This document shows, one piece after another, positions 7,672-14,559 of a DNA stretch of 14,689 bases (position 1 is the first letter of the stretch; each line of letters opens with the position of its first letter). This DNA comes from an uncultured Bacilli bacterium (GTDB lineage Bacteria > Bacillota_I > Bacilli_A > RF39 > UBA660). The DNA is taken from positions 1 to 14,689 of the forward strand of contig CANRDR010000026.1 of NCBI GenBank assembly GCA_947629425.1, given 5' to 3'. The notes under the pieces were generated by a model. It saw only the letters and a list, made by a program, of their open reading frames with translations, had not been told where the DNA came from and made no database searches. Position numbers and translations under genes: made by a program.

Positions 7672-9092
7672 AAGAGTCAATGTGGGGATATATATTAATA
7701 TTATTAGGAATTGGTATAACAACAATAATGATTATGTTATCTAATATGACAACAACTAATCAGCAAGATTATTACTTATTAAAAGAAGTTACTAATGCTT
7801 CAATGTTAGATGCTATAGATTTGGGATATTATAGAGAATATGGAGAAGTAAGAGTAGATACACAAAGATTTGTAGAAATATTTATGAGACGTTTTGCAGA
7901 AAGTATATCTAAAAGTAATACATATAAAATAGACTTTTATTCAGTATATGAAAATCCACCTAGTGTTAATATAAGAGTTACTTCTAAAAGTGGACAATTT
8001 GAAATATTTGGTGATAGAACAGAAATGGATGTAATAAATTCATATGATGCAGTATTAGAATATAATAATAAAATTATTTGTGATAAAGAATTTGTATCAC
8101 TTATGTATGCTGGTTCTGTTTGTGCATATAACAATTTAGACACTGACGGTTTCTGTAAAGTTACAAATTTTGCAAGATTTAATAAATACCTTAATTCAAA
8201 AGCAATGAGAAGTTGTTTTATGAATGGATTAGGATTAAGTGCTGATGATGAGGAAACATATCAAGAAATAATGCCATATATTAATTTTTTAGATGGAAAA
8301 TATTTAAGATTTGTTCTTAATGAAGATGATATATCTGATTATGCTGATCAATGGCCACTTGATGATTCTAGTAAAAATGATCAAGTATATGATTATATAA
8401 AAAGTTTTGCAGATGGACCTGATGCTTGTACTTTAGATGCATTTGATGGTTTATCATCATTTATTAGTGAAGATATTAGTGAAGAAAATAGCATTAGTAA
8501 TCCTATTGTAACTGATAATGAAATTCAAGCTTCATATAGTGGTGGAAGATTAAAATATAAAAAAGATTCTGTAGTATTTTCTATTTCAAAAAGAAAATTT
8601 AACGGTGTTGAAAGCAATTATTTAAGTTATTCATTAAAATATAAATGCGCAAAAGATGATAATCAAACTTCTTCATTGTATCGTGTTAAACCAACTTATA
8701 GATATAGAAATATCCTTCTTAAAAGTGACAATAGTGGTGATATTGTAGATGTTGATGATCCATTTAACATAAAAAATGATGAAGATAAAAAAAATTTCGA
8801 AAGAGCAATGAAGTTGTTTAACTGTGAATACGGTACAGGATATGGATTTGATTTATCAAATAATCAGTTTGATGGAAAAGTACAACCAAATAGCTTTAGT
8901 GGAACACTTGATAAAAATATTTATTTTAGTACTTTAGATGAATGTGGAGCCAAATATGGAAAAGATAATTGTGAAGCAAATCCTATGTCAAGTGCTAATA
9001 CATGTGATCTTGGTATAAGATTTAAAGTTGCATTTGAATTAGATCCTAACAATGAAGAAGTAAAAGAAATATTAAAGAAATATGGTAGATAA
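7668..9092 (+). CDS. Membrane-anchored pseudopilin/TadE-like protein with cysteine-containing ectodomain (474 aa)
   Basis: The first seven residues are followed directly by one long hydrophobic helix (about 8-26, GYILILLGIGITTIMIML) and then a polar helix (about residues 30-75: DYYLLKEVTNASMLDAIDL and on to FVEIFMRRFAESI). This N-terminal-helix build is that of TadE/TadF-like minor pseudopilins, though the sequence match is not strong enough for a firm family call. The ectodomain holds ten cysteines in two clusters: about residues 145-185, and 240 onward with a C-terminal group CGAKYGKDNC...TC. No prepilin-peptidase site of the Flp type is obvious. The ATG overlaps the TGA of the giant gene (ATGA), so translation is coupled, and a perfect-stem terminator follows at once. 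It is the last gene of unit 1. Confidence 0.75.
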   Translation: MKESMWGYILILLGIGITTIMIMLSNMTTTNQQDYYLLKEVTNASMLDAIDLGYYREYGEVRVDTQRFVEIFMRRFAESISKSNTYKIDFYSVYENPPSVNIRVTSKSGQFEIFGDRTEMDVINSYDAVLEYNNKIICDKEFVSLMYAGSVCAYNNLDTDGFCKVTNFARFNKYLNSKAMRSCFMNGLGLSADDEETYQEIMPYINFLDGKYLRFVLNEDDISDYADQWPLDDSSKNDQVYDYIKSFADGPDACTLDAFDGLSSFISEDISEENSISNPIVTDNEIQASYSGGRLKYKKDSVVFSISKRKFNGVESNYLSYSLKYKCAKDDNQTSSLYRVKPTYRYRNILLKSDNSGDIVDVDDPFNIKNDEDKKNFERAMKLFNCEYGTGYGFDLSNNQFDGKVQPNSFSGTLDKNIYFSTLDECGAKYGKDNCEANPMSSANTCDLGIRFKVAFELDPNNEEVKEILKKYGR

Positions 9093-9152
9093 AAAAACTG
9101 TATTAAATTGAGTTTATCTTATTAGATTCACATCAATTCATTACAGTTTTTT
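9092..9152 (+). terminator. Intrinsic terminator of pilus unit 1
   Basis: AAAAAACTGTA (9092-9102) and TACAGTTTTTT (9142-9152) form a perfect 11-bp stem ending in a T run. The 39-base loop contains a further possible ATTGA/TCAAT pairing. The stem begins in the stop codon of the 474-aa gene. It separates unit 1 from unit 2. Confidence 0.75.
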
Positions 9153-9190
9153 ATTTTAAATCATATAAATTAATAAATATATAAAATTTA

Positions 9191-9222
9191 TACTAGTATT
9201 TTTATAAAAAGTGTTGTATACT
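9191..9222 (+). promoter_or_regulatory. Promoter of pilus unit 2 (cpaB-tadABC)
   Basis: -10 TATACT at 9217-9222 is preceded by TGTTG. A TACTAG element starts 26 bases before the -10, giving a weak -35 TAGTAT at 9194-9199 with a 17-base spacer. Elements and spacing match the unit 1 promoter at 2042-2073. It lies between the unit 1 terminator and the cpaB RBS. Confidence 0.5.
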
Positions 9223-9248
9223 ATAAATATCATAATAGGAGGAAATAT

Positions 9249-10181
9249 ATGAATAATTTATTAGTAAGATTAAAAAGATTTATTAGCAATAAGAATACTA
9301 TTACAATACTATGTGTTTTTGCTGGTGTTGCAGTATTAATAGTTGGATATATATGGCGTGTTAATCAGGCAGTTAATCCAATAAATGTACCTTATTCGTT
9401 AGTAAGAATGGCACCAAAATCTAAGGTAGAACCTGATAATATTGGTACTATAAAAGTAAGTGGGGCTTTTGTTGAACAAACAGAGGATTTAGTAACAAGT
9501 AAACAATATATACTAAATACAGATTGGTATGTTAATTATGATACAGTAATTCCTGAAGGTGGATTATTTTATAAATCTCAATTAGTTACTAGAGATAAAA
9601 TTCCAGATACTGCATGGGATGATATTCCAGATGGCGCAACTATATTTAGTTTATCAGTAAATAGTCATAGTACTTATGGAAACTCTATTATGCCAGGAAA
9701 TTTCATTGATTTATACTTAAAAAGTACAGATGATGAAGGAAATGTTATTTTTGGTAAATTTATTGAAAGTATAAAAGTTTTAGCAGTTAGAGATACTTCT
9801 GGAAATGATGTTTTTGCAGATAGTCAAGCAGTAAGAAATAGTGGAGAATTACTATTTGCTGTACAAAATGACTTATTCTTACTTTTAAGTAATGCAACAT
9901 TTGTAGGAGGAATAGAAATAGTACCTGTACCTAGAAATGCTGCTTACAGAGTAGAAGGTCAAAATGGAGAAACAGGAACAAGAGTTTCAAGAGAAGAATT
10001 AATTAATCATGTATTAGAAAGAGTATCAGAAATATCTGATGATATAAATTCCGGACAACTTACTGAAGGAAATATAAATAATAATACAGATGTAACAACA
10101 AATGCTGAAGGAACAACTCCTCCAACAACTACAACTGCACCAGCAAATCAAAATGGTGGAACAATAAATATACAGAATTAG
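9249..10181 (+). CDS. cpaB: Flp pilus assembly protein CpaB/RcpC (SAF domain), 310 aa
   Basis: A cytoplasmic basic N-terminus and one membrane segment (about 17-38) are followed by a SAF-like beta-clip region (about 42-115: VPYSLVRMAPKSKVEPDNIG through IPEGGLFYKSQLV) and the RcpC/CpaB domain (about 125-230). That domain has the family-type stretch MPGNFIDLYLK and a later ELLFAVQNDLFLLLSNA block. A polar, Thr/Asn-rich tail of about 65 residues looks disordered. CpaB proteins are extracytoplasmic or periplasmic-side parts of Tad pili, where they help assembly and bind the cell wall or secretin. No secretin would be expected in a Gram-positive cell. Consensus AGGAGG lies six bases before the ATG, the strongest RBS of the locus. 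It is followed after eight bases by tadA. Confidence 0.85.
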   Translation: MNNLLVRLKRFISNKNTITILCVFAGVAVLIVGYIWRVNQAVNPINVPYSLVRMAPKSKVEPDNIGTIKVSGAFVEQTEDLVTSKQYILNTDWYVNYDTVIPEGGLFYKSQLVTRDKIPDTAWDDIPDGATIFSLSVNSHSTYGNSIMPGNFIDLYLKSTDDEGNVIFGKFIESIKVLAVRDTSGNDVFADSQAVRNSGELLFAVQNDLFLLLSNATFVGGIEIVPVPRNAAYRVEGQNGETGTRVSREELINHVLERVSEISDDINSGQLTEGNINNNTDVTTNAEGTTPPTTTTAPANQNGGTINIQN

Positions 10182-10189
10182 GTGATTAA

Positions 10190-11272
10190 ATGAATGATGC
10201 TGTCTTTTCACAATTAGATTTTGGACCTTTAAAAGAGTTCTTAGAAAATGATGACATAACAGACGTATCATATAGTAATGGGGGTCAAGTTTGGTTAAAA
10301 TCATTAACAAAAGGAATTTACCAAGTTGATAGACCTGATATAAATAATGCTATGATGGAAAAATTAGCATTTCAATGTTCGAATGTTATGGGGAAGACAT
10401 TCAATATGGCTTCTCCATTTCTAGATGCTGAAAGTGCAGAATTACGTATGAATTTCATACACGATTCAATTAGTACAAATGGTATTGCATGTGTTATACG
10501 TAAAACACCTGCAAAAATAAGATTAAATAAAGATAAATTAATTAATGAACGTTATACTACAATAGAAATACATGATTTTTTACTTAAATGTGTAGAAGGA
10601 CATTGTAATATAATTGTAAGTGGAGAAACTGGTAGTGGTAAAACAGAATTAGTAAAATATTTAGCAAGTTATACAAAAGAAAATGAAAAAATAATAACTA
10701 TAGAAGATACATTGGAATTACACTTAGATAAAATATTTCCACATAGAGATATAGTTGCTGTAAAAACAAATAATATAGCATCATATTCTGATGTATTAGT
10801 ATCATGCATGAGGCAAAATCCTAAATGGATACTTTTATCAGAAGTACGTAGTGCAGAAGCAGTTTTAGCAGTACGTAACTCTATATCATCAGGACACAAT
10901 ATATTATCAACAATTCACTCAGATAAGGCTAGTGCAATTCCATTACGTATGTATTCTTTAATGGAAAGTAGTCAAGACTTAGATCAATTCTTAAGTAGTA
11001 TTCATAGATATGTTCAAATTGGAGTATACGTAAAAGGTTACTTTAGTAAAGAATTAAATAGATTTCAAAGAGAAATATTTGAAGTATGTGAATTCTATGT
11101 TAATGAAAAAAATAAACCTAAATGTAATATTATATATAAAAAATTTATGAATGGACAATTTCAGTTACAAAACCCTACTAAATATTTATTAGAATATTTA
11201 AGTATTCAAGGAGTTCAATTACCAGAAGATACATTTAGAATAGGTAGTATTAATAAAGGTGAAGAAGATTAA
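10190..11272 (+). CDS. tadA: Tad pilus secretion ATPase TadA/CpaF (VirB11 family), 360 aa
   Basis: This is the cytoplasmic hexameric motor ATPase that powers Tad pilus assembly. The N-terminal domain (about 1-125) is followed by the RecA-like domain. Walker A is GETGSGKT at 145-152. The Asp box is TIEDTLEL (E172, D173). The Walker B region is WILLSEVRSAEA with E218. The His box is STIHSDKA (H243). All catalytic elements look intact. The protein is shorter than typical CpaF because it lacks the long N-terminal extension, and it ends with about 100 residues of less conserved sequence. AGGTGAT sits just before the ATG, overlapping the cpaB stop. It is followed after 13 bases by the tadB-like gene, in the standard Tad order ATPase-TadB-TadC. 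Confidence 0.93.
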   Translation: MNDAVFSQLDFGPLKEFLENDDITDVSYSNGGQVWLKSLTKGIYQVDRPDINNAMMEKLAFQCSNVMGKTFNMASPFLDAESAELRMNFIHDSISTNGIACVIRKTPAKIRLNKDKLINERYTTIEIHDFLLKCVEGHCNIIVSGETGSGKTELVKYLASYTKENEKIITIEDTLELHLDKIFPHRDIVAVKTNNIASYSDVLVSCMRQNPKWILLSEVRSAEAVLAVRNSISSGHNILSTIHSDKASAIPLRMYSLMESSQDLDQFLSSIHRYVQIGVYVKGYFSKELNRFQREIFEVCEFYVNEKNKPKCNIIYKKFMNGQFQLQNPTKYLLEYLSIQGVQLPEDTFRIGSINKGEED

Positions 11273-11285
11273 GAGGTGATTATAC

Positions 11286-12191
11286 ATGGATTATATAGTT
11301 GAGATTGTATTAATAGTAATAATAACTATATTTGCATTAATATCAAGATTTGGTAAAAATGAAAATGTATATGGTTCTGTAAAAGGTACATTTAGCAAAT
11401 TAGCATCAAAAATAATGCCATATAATTATGATGATGTTAAAAAGAAGGCTGAAGAATTAGGACAAACTTTTAATGCAAAACAATATACTTTTCAATTTGT
11501 ATTATTCTTAGTAGGTGGTGGAGGTATCGCATACCTATATTTTAGAAGTTTAATATGGGCTATTTTATATGGTATTTTTGCAACTGCTTTTATACCTTAT
11601 TTAACAGTTTTAAAATATCAAAGAGTATATAGTGAATATATATTTGAATGTATTCAAACTTACTGTACTAACGTTATTATGGAATTTAATACAACTCAAT
11701 CTTTTGTTAAATCTCTAGAAGGTGTTGTAGAAAGTGGGATATTAGAAGATCCAATATTAACTGATGTAAGAACTATGATAGATATGTCATATAAAAATGG
11801 AACAATTGATGAAGCAATTGCATGGTTTACAAAAAAATATCCATATTATATGGTAAAAAATATGCATCAATTATTTTTACAAATAACTAATGAAGGTGCT
11901 AAAGATTCTGGTGAATCATTAGAAAATATGATGTTAGATATAGATGCTTTAGTAGAAGGTGTTTATAGAGATAAAATGGATAGAAAACAATTTTATAATA
12001 AGTTTTTAACATTTGGTATAGCATTATATTTATTAGTTATGTTAATACAATTCTTATTAGGAACACAAAATTATATGGCAATGTTAGATGAATTTTATGT
12101 ACAATTTATATTACATGCAATAATATTAATTAACTCTTTCTTCTTACTTAAAGGAATAAAATTCTATAATGAAGATACGGGGGTAGAATAA
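11286..12191 (+). CDS. tadB: Tad pilus inner-membrane platform protein TadB-like (T2SSF domain), 301 aa
   Basis: The protein has an N-terminal membrane segment (1-20), a pair of membrane segments (about 66-110), a cytoplasmic helical T2SSF/GspF-type domain (about 115-235) and two C-terminal membrane segments (about 240-260 and 270-292). This arrangement is typical of TadB. The cytoplasmic domain carries the family-type pattern of a helix pair around TQSFVKSLEGVVESG and a later GESLENMMLDIDALVEG. TadB and TadC form the membrane platform on which the TadA ATPase acts. AGAGGTGAT precedes the ATG, and the gene is one base from tadC. The C-terminus DTGVE encodes the G-run used as the tadC RBS. Confidence 0.85.
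   Translation: MDYIVEIVLIVIITIFALISRFGKNENVYGSVKGTFSKLASKIMPYNYDDVKKKAEELGQTFNAKQYTFQFVLFLVGGGGIAYLYFRSLIWAILYGIFATAFIPYLTVLKYQRVYSEYIFECIQTYCTNVIMEFNTTQSFVKSLEGVVESGILEDPILTDVRTMIDMSYKNGTIDEAIAWFTKKYPYYMVKNMHQLFLQITNEGAKDSGESLENMMLDIDALVEGVYRDKMDRKQFYNKFLTFGIALYLLVMLIQFLLGTQNYMAMLDEFYVQFILHAIILINSFFLLKGIKFYNEDTGVE
12179..12183 (+). promoter_or_regulatory. Unusual G5 ribosome binding site of tadC
   Basis: ACGGGGGTA ends nine bases before the tadC ATG, inside the last codons of tadB. It is the same string as before the 474-aa gene, and G5 runs are otherwise very rare in this AT-rich sequence. Confidence 0.5.
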
Positions 12192-12192
12192 T

Positions 12193-12975
12193 ATGTATAT
12201 AGAAGCGGTTATAATAGTTGCATTAATATTTATTGCATTAATTGCAAATGGTAGTATAAGTATTAATAAATTTATTAAAGATAACGAAGAATATTTTAGA
12301 ACAATGAAAGAAAGTGATTATGAATTCTTACTTAAAGCACGTTATGGAGATGGAATAGATTCAGATAGATTATTTTCTTTAAGAATAAGAGATGGAATGA
12401 TTGCAATAGTAGTTGTAATATTCTTATTTATAAATAATTTAGATTATACAAAAATAATAATTGCAATAGTTGCAGGATTTGGTATGTTTAAATTACCATA
12501 TATACAATTAAAAAGTTATTATAAAGCACATTTACATCAAATAGATTCAATGTTACCTTATTATTTAAAAAGTCTAGAAATTTTAATACAACATTATACA
12601 GTACCAGTAGCATTAGGTAAATCTTTAGAAGATGCTCCTGAAATATTTAAAGAAGGTTTAAAAGAATTATTACAAAAAATTAATGCCGGTGATAGTTCAA
12701 TTGCACCATATATGGAATTTGCTAAAGATTATCCAGTAAGAGATTCAATGCGTATGATGAGACTATTATATAGATTAGGATTAGGTAGTCAAGAAAGAAA
12801 ACAAGAACAATTATTACAATTTTCTAGATCAATATCAAGTTTACAACAAAAAGCAAGAGAAACAAGATATAAAAACAGACTTGAAAAAATGGAAAAGAAA
12901 ACAATGACTATGTTATGTGTAACAGGTGTAGGTGTAATGTTACTATTAATTATAGCAATAATGAATATGTTTTAA
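12193..12975 (+). CDS. tadC: Tad pilus inner-membrane platform protein TadC-like (T2SSF domain), 260 aa
   Basis: The protein has an N-terminal membrane segment (1-20), two membrane segments (about 66-105), a cytoplasmic T2SSF-type helical domain (about 110-230; MLPYYLKSLEILIQ, then VPVALGKSLEDAPEIF) and a C-terminal membrane segment (about 238-260). It pairs with TadB. Order, size and topology match TadC; sequence recognition is moderate, since these proteins are highly divergent. It starts one base after the tadB stop and uses the G5 RBS. It is the last gene of the unit and is followed by an intrinsic terminator and then by the Rpn array. Confidence 0.82.
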   Translation: MYIEAVIIVALIFIALIANGSISINKFIKDNEEYFRTMKESDYEFLLKARYGDGIDSDRLFSLRIRDGMIAIVVVIFLFINNLDYTKIIIAIVAGFGMFKLPYIQLKSYYKAHLHQIDSMLPYYLKSLEILIQHYTVPVALGKSLEDAPEIFKEGLKELLQKINAGDSSIAPYMEFAKDYPVRDSMRMMRLLYRLGLGSQERKQEQLLQFSRSISSLQQKARETRYKNRLEKMEKKTMTMLCVTGVGVMLLLIIAIMNMF

Positions 12976-12977
12976 AG

Positions 12978-13005
12978 AAATCTTTCATAATGAAATGATT
13001 TTTTT
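12978..13005 (+). terminator. Intrinsic terminator of the cpaB-tadABC unit
   Basis: AAATC plus TTTC (12978-12986) pairs with GAAA plus GATTT (12992-13001), with one bulged T and a 5-base ATAAT loop. Seven Ts follow. The stem begins two bases after the tadC stop codon. Confidence 0.75.
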
Positions 13006-13090
13006 ATAACTTATTTATTTAGAAAATGAATAATAGCTATAAAAATATAAAATATATTGATTTTTTAAAAGTATAATCCAATTTATATAT
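13006..13090 (+). repeat. Degenerate copy 1 of the Rpn-array intergenic repeat
   Basis: From about 13041 the sequence matches repeat copies 2 and 3: ATATAAAATATATTGATTTT, then TTAAAAGTATAATCCAATTTA. It lacks 31 bases lying between two GATTTTT direct repeats, which are the bases forming the terminator hairpin in the other copies. Homology to the repeat stops near 13090 and homology to the rpn coding sequence begins at once. The boundary at its left end is approximate. Confidence 0.6.
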
Positions 13091-13093
13091 TTT

Positions 13094-13428
13094 AATATTA
13101 AAATAATCTGTTATAATGAAATAGATAAAGAAAATAATACTTTAAATTATTCTTGATAGTTGATAAAAATTTATCTATGGGAGATGAAATAATGGAAGAG
13201 TCTGATGAGGAAAAACAAAAGAGTATAAACAGAATATTAATAAGTCCTGAAGAAAAATTAGAAATATTAGAATATGCAATTAGAGTAGGACATAAGAAAG
13301 ATATAGAAGAAGCAAAAGAAGAAGAAAAACTAAAAATAGCAAAAAAATTATTAAAACAAAACATATCATTAGATATAATATTAAGTGCAACAGGATTAAC
13401 TAAAGAAGAGATTGAAAATTTAAAATAA
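13094..13428 (+). pseudogene. Decayed Rpn-family gene, C-terminal third only
   Basis: Codons 13094-13153 translate as NIKIICYNEIDKENN and a few more residues before TGA (13154-13156). These match NISKVCYTELDEANK in the intact downstream gene. The frame then shifts by one, and 13153-13428 matches the rest of that protein to the last residue (SINRILISPEEK, then TGLTKEEIENLK). About the first 145 residues, including the nuclease core, are absent; the fragment abuts intergenic repeat copy 1. This is best explained by a deletion plus a frameshift in an array gene. The C-terminal frame itself is intact and may still be expressed, as noted in the overlapping entry. Confidence 0.75.
13179..13428 (+). 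CDS. Free-standing Rpn C-terminal domain frame with good RBS; possible RpnS-like antitoxin (78 aa)
   Basis: Within the pseudogene, ATG at 13192 has GGGAG eight bases upstream (13179-13183; these bases are included in the interval). It opens a 78-codon frame with no interruption, starting MEESDEEKQK and ending TKEEIENLK. The protein is highly charged and helical: SINRILISPEEK, an EEAKEEEK helix, then a C-terminal helix-turn-helix-like SLDIILSATGLTKEEIENL. The same domain forms residues from about 205 of the intact gene. In E. coli, internal translation of rpn genes makes a short C-terminal protein (RpnS) that inhibits the full-length nuclease. This frame could play that role, or be only a surviving fragment. 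No promoter is clear. Confidence 0.45.
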
Positions 13429-13478
13429 TCAATCTTTTTTTAATTTATGTAAAAAAATTATAAAAAAATATAAAATAT

Positions 13479-13591
13479 ATCGATTTTTAAAATCTGTTTC
13501 AATTTTTGAACAGATTTTTTAAAAGTATACTCCAATTTATTAAATTGTTTATACCTTTTTAATTTTTTATATGCAAATTTTAAAAATCGAT
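13479..13591. repeat. 15-bp inverted repeat pair in intergenic copy 2
   Basis: ATCGATTTTTAAAAT (13479-13493) and ATTTTAAAAATCGAT (13577-13591) are perfect reverse complements spanning 113 bases. The right arm ends three bases before the -35 TTGACT of the next rpn gene. The same pair is present in copy 3 (14560-14574 and 14658-14672). Confidence 0.8.
13489..13520 (+). terminator. Intrinsic terminator after the broken rpn gene
   Basis: AAAATCTGTT (13489-13498) pairs over 10 bp with AACAGATTTT (13509-13518) around a 10-base loop; two more Ts follow. The left arm overlaps the larger inverted repeat by five bases. Confidence 0.7.
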
Positions 13592-13594
13592 GTT

Positions 13595-13623
13595 TTGACT
13601 TTATAAATCATATGTTGTATATC
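13595..13623 (+). promoter_or_regulatory. Promoter of the intact rpn gene
   Basis: -35 TTGACT (13595-13600), a 17-base spacer ending TGTTG, and -10 TATATC (13618-13623). The predicted start near 13630 leaves about 16 bases of leader with AAAGGA before the ATG at 13646. The -35 lies in the array repeat and the -10 just beyond its end. Confidence 0.6.
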
Positions 13624-13645
13624 TTACTTGAAAGGAAAGATATAT

Positions 13646-14509
13646 ATGAAAAAAGATGTTATTAAACTACCTCCAGGTAAGGTTTTTCCTGCTACTAATG
13701 ATGTTGTATTTAAGAATCTAATACATAAAAATAAAGACTTTCTTGCTAAATTAATTTCTATTGTTACTAAGATAGATTATAAATATCTATTAAAAAATAT
13801 ATATTTATCTGATACTAATTCTTTAGATAATAATATATATAAACATCATAATAATCAAGATGTAATTGTTACTATAAATAATCTTACTATTAATATAGAA
13901 ATGTCTATAGGTAATAAGAATATAAATATTAATAAAAACACAGTAACTTCTTTAAAATATGCAGGAAATATGTATAATAAAGGAGATAAATATAAAGAAG
14001 AATATATGTTTTATCAAATATGTATAGAAAATTATAATATATTTAATACAAAAGAATTAATATCAGTAGTAGCATTAACAAATATAAGTTCAGGGAATTA
14101 TGAACTAAATGATGATATATTTAGAATATTCCATGTAAACTTGAAAAATATAAGTAAAGTTTGTTATACTGAATTAGATGAAGCAAACAAATTCTTTAAA
14201 TTTATTTCAACAGATGATATAAAAGAATTAGAAACTTTGTCTAAAGGAGATGAAATATTGGAAAAGTCTGCTGATACAATAAAACAAATGAGTATAAATA
14301 GAATATTAATAAGTCCAGAAGAAAAGGAAAAAATATTAGAGTATTCAATAAGAGTAGGACATATGAAAGATATAAAAGAGGCAAGAGAAGAAGGAAAAGA
14401 AAAAGAAAAACAAGAAATAGCAAAAAATTTATTAAAACAAAACATATCATTAGATATAATATCAAGTGCAACAGGATTAACTAAAGAAGAGATTGAAAAT
14501 TTAAAATAA
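13646..14509 (+). CDS. Rpn-family recombination-promoting nuclease / putative transposase (PD-(D/E)XK), 287 aa
   Basis: The protein starts MKKDVIKLPPGKVFPATNDV and runs into VFKNLIHKNKDFLAKLIS, the Rpn N-terminal pattern. The PD-(D/E)XK core is visible as D72 in QDVIVTI and E85 in NIEMS. The residue two after the glutamate, usually Gln in this family, is Ser87. A region matching the family's YAGNMYNKGDKYKE follows. The C-terminal quarter (from about 205) is a charged helical domain ending in SLDIISSATGLTKEEIENLK. Rpn proteins are DNA nucleases that stimulate RecA-independent recombination in E. coli and have been linked to phage defence. ATG at 13646 is chosen because AAAGGA lies nine bases upstream and the predicted transcript starts near 13630; a TTG at 13628 would precede it. 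The gene is a tandem paralogue of the broken copy upstream. Confidence 0.85.
   Translation: MKKDVIKLPPGKVFPATNDVVFKNLIHKNKDFLAKLISIVTKIDYKYLLKNIYLSDTNSLDNNIYKHHNNQDVIVTINNLTINIEMSIGNKNININKNTVTSLKYAGNMYNKGDKYKEEYMFYQICIENYNIFNTKELISVVALTNISSGNYELNDDIFRIFHVNLKNISKVCYTELDEANKFFKFISTDDIKELETLSKGDEILEKSADTIKQMSINRILISPEEKEKILEYSIRVGHMKDIKEAREEGKEKEKQEIAKNLLKQNISLDIISSATGLTKEEIENLK
14243..14260 (+). promoter_or_regulatory. Candidate internal RBS and TTG start within the intact rpn gene
   Basis: AAAGGAG (14243-14249) is followed after eight bases by an in-frame TTG (14258-14260, codon 205). Starting there would give an 83-residue C-terminal protein beginning (M)EKSADTIKQ. The homologous site in the broken copy has GGGAG and an ATG at the same place. 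This position corresponds to where RpnS begins in E. coli rpn genes, in the sense of an intragenic C-terminal-domain start. Confidence 0.45.
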
Positions 14510-14559
14510 TCAATCTTTTTTTTATTTATGTAAAAAAATTATAAAAAAATATAAAATAT

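Larger units (their letters stand above)
13340..13608 (+). repeat. Rpn-array repeat, copy 2 (gene 3' end plus intergenic cassette)
   Basis: This block aligns without gaps to 14420-14689 at an offset of 1081 bases. By hand I find four differences in the 180 intergenic bases and one in the last 81 coding bases. The block contains the gene's end, a terminator hairpin, a 15-bp inverted repeat pair and the -35 of the next gene. Confidence 0.85.

Noticed and set aside
13628..13630. TTG as the start of the intact rpn gene
   Set aside because: It would put the AAAGGA RBS inside the coding region and lies at or before the predicted transcript start; the ATG at 13646 has correct RBS spacing.
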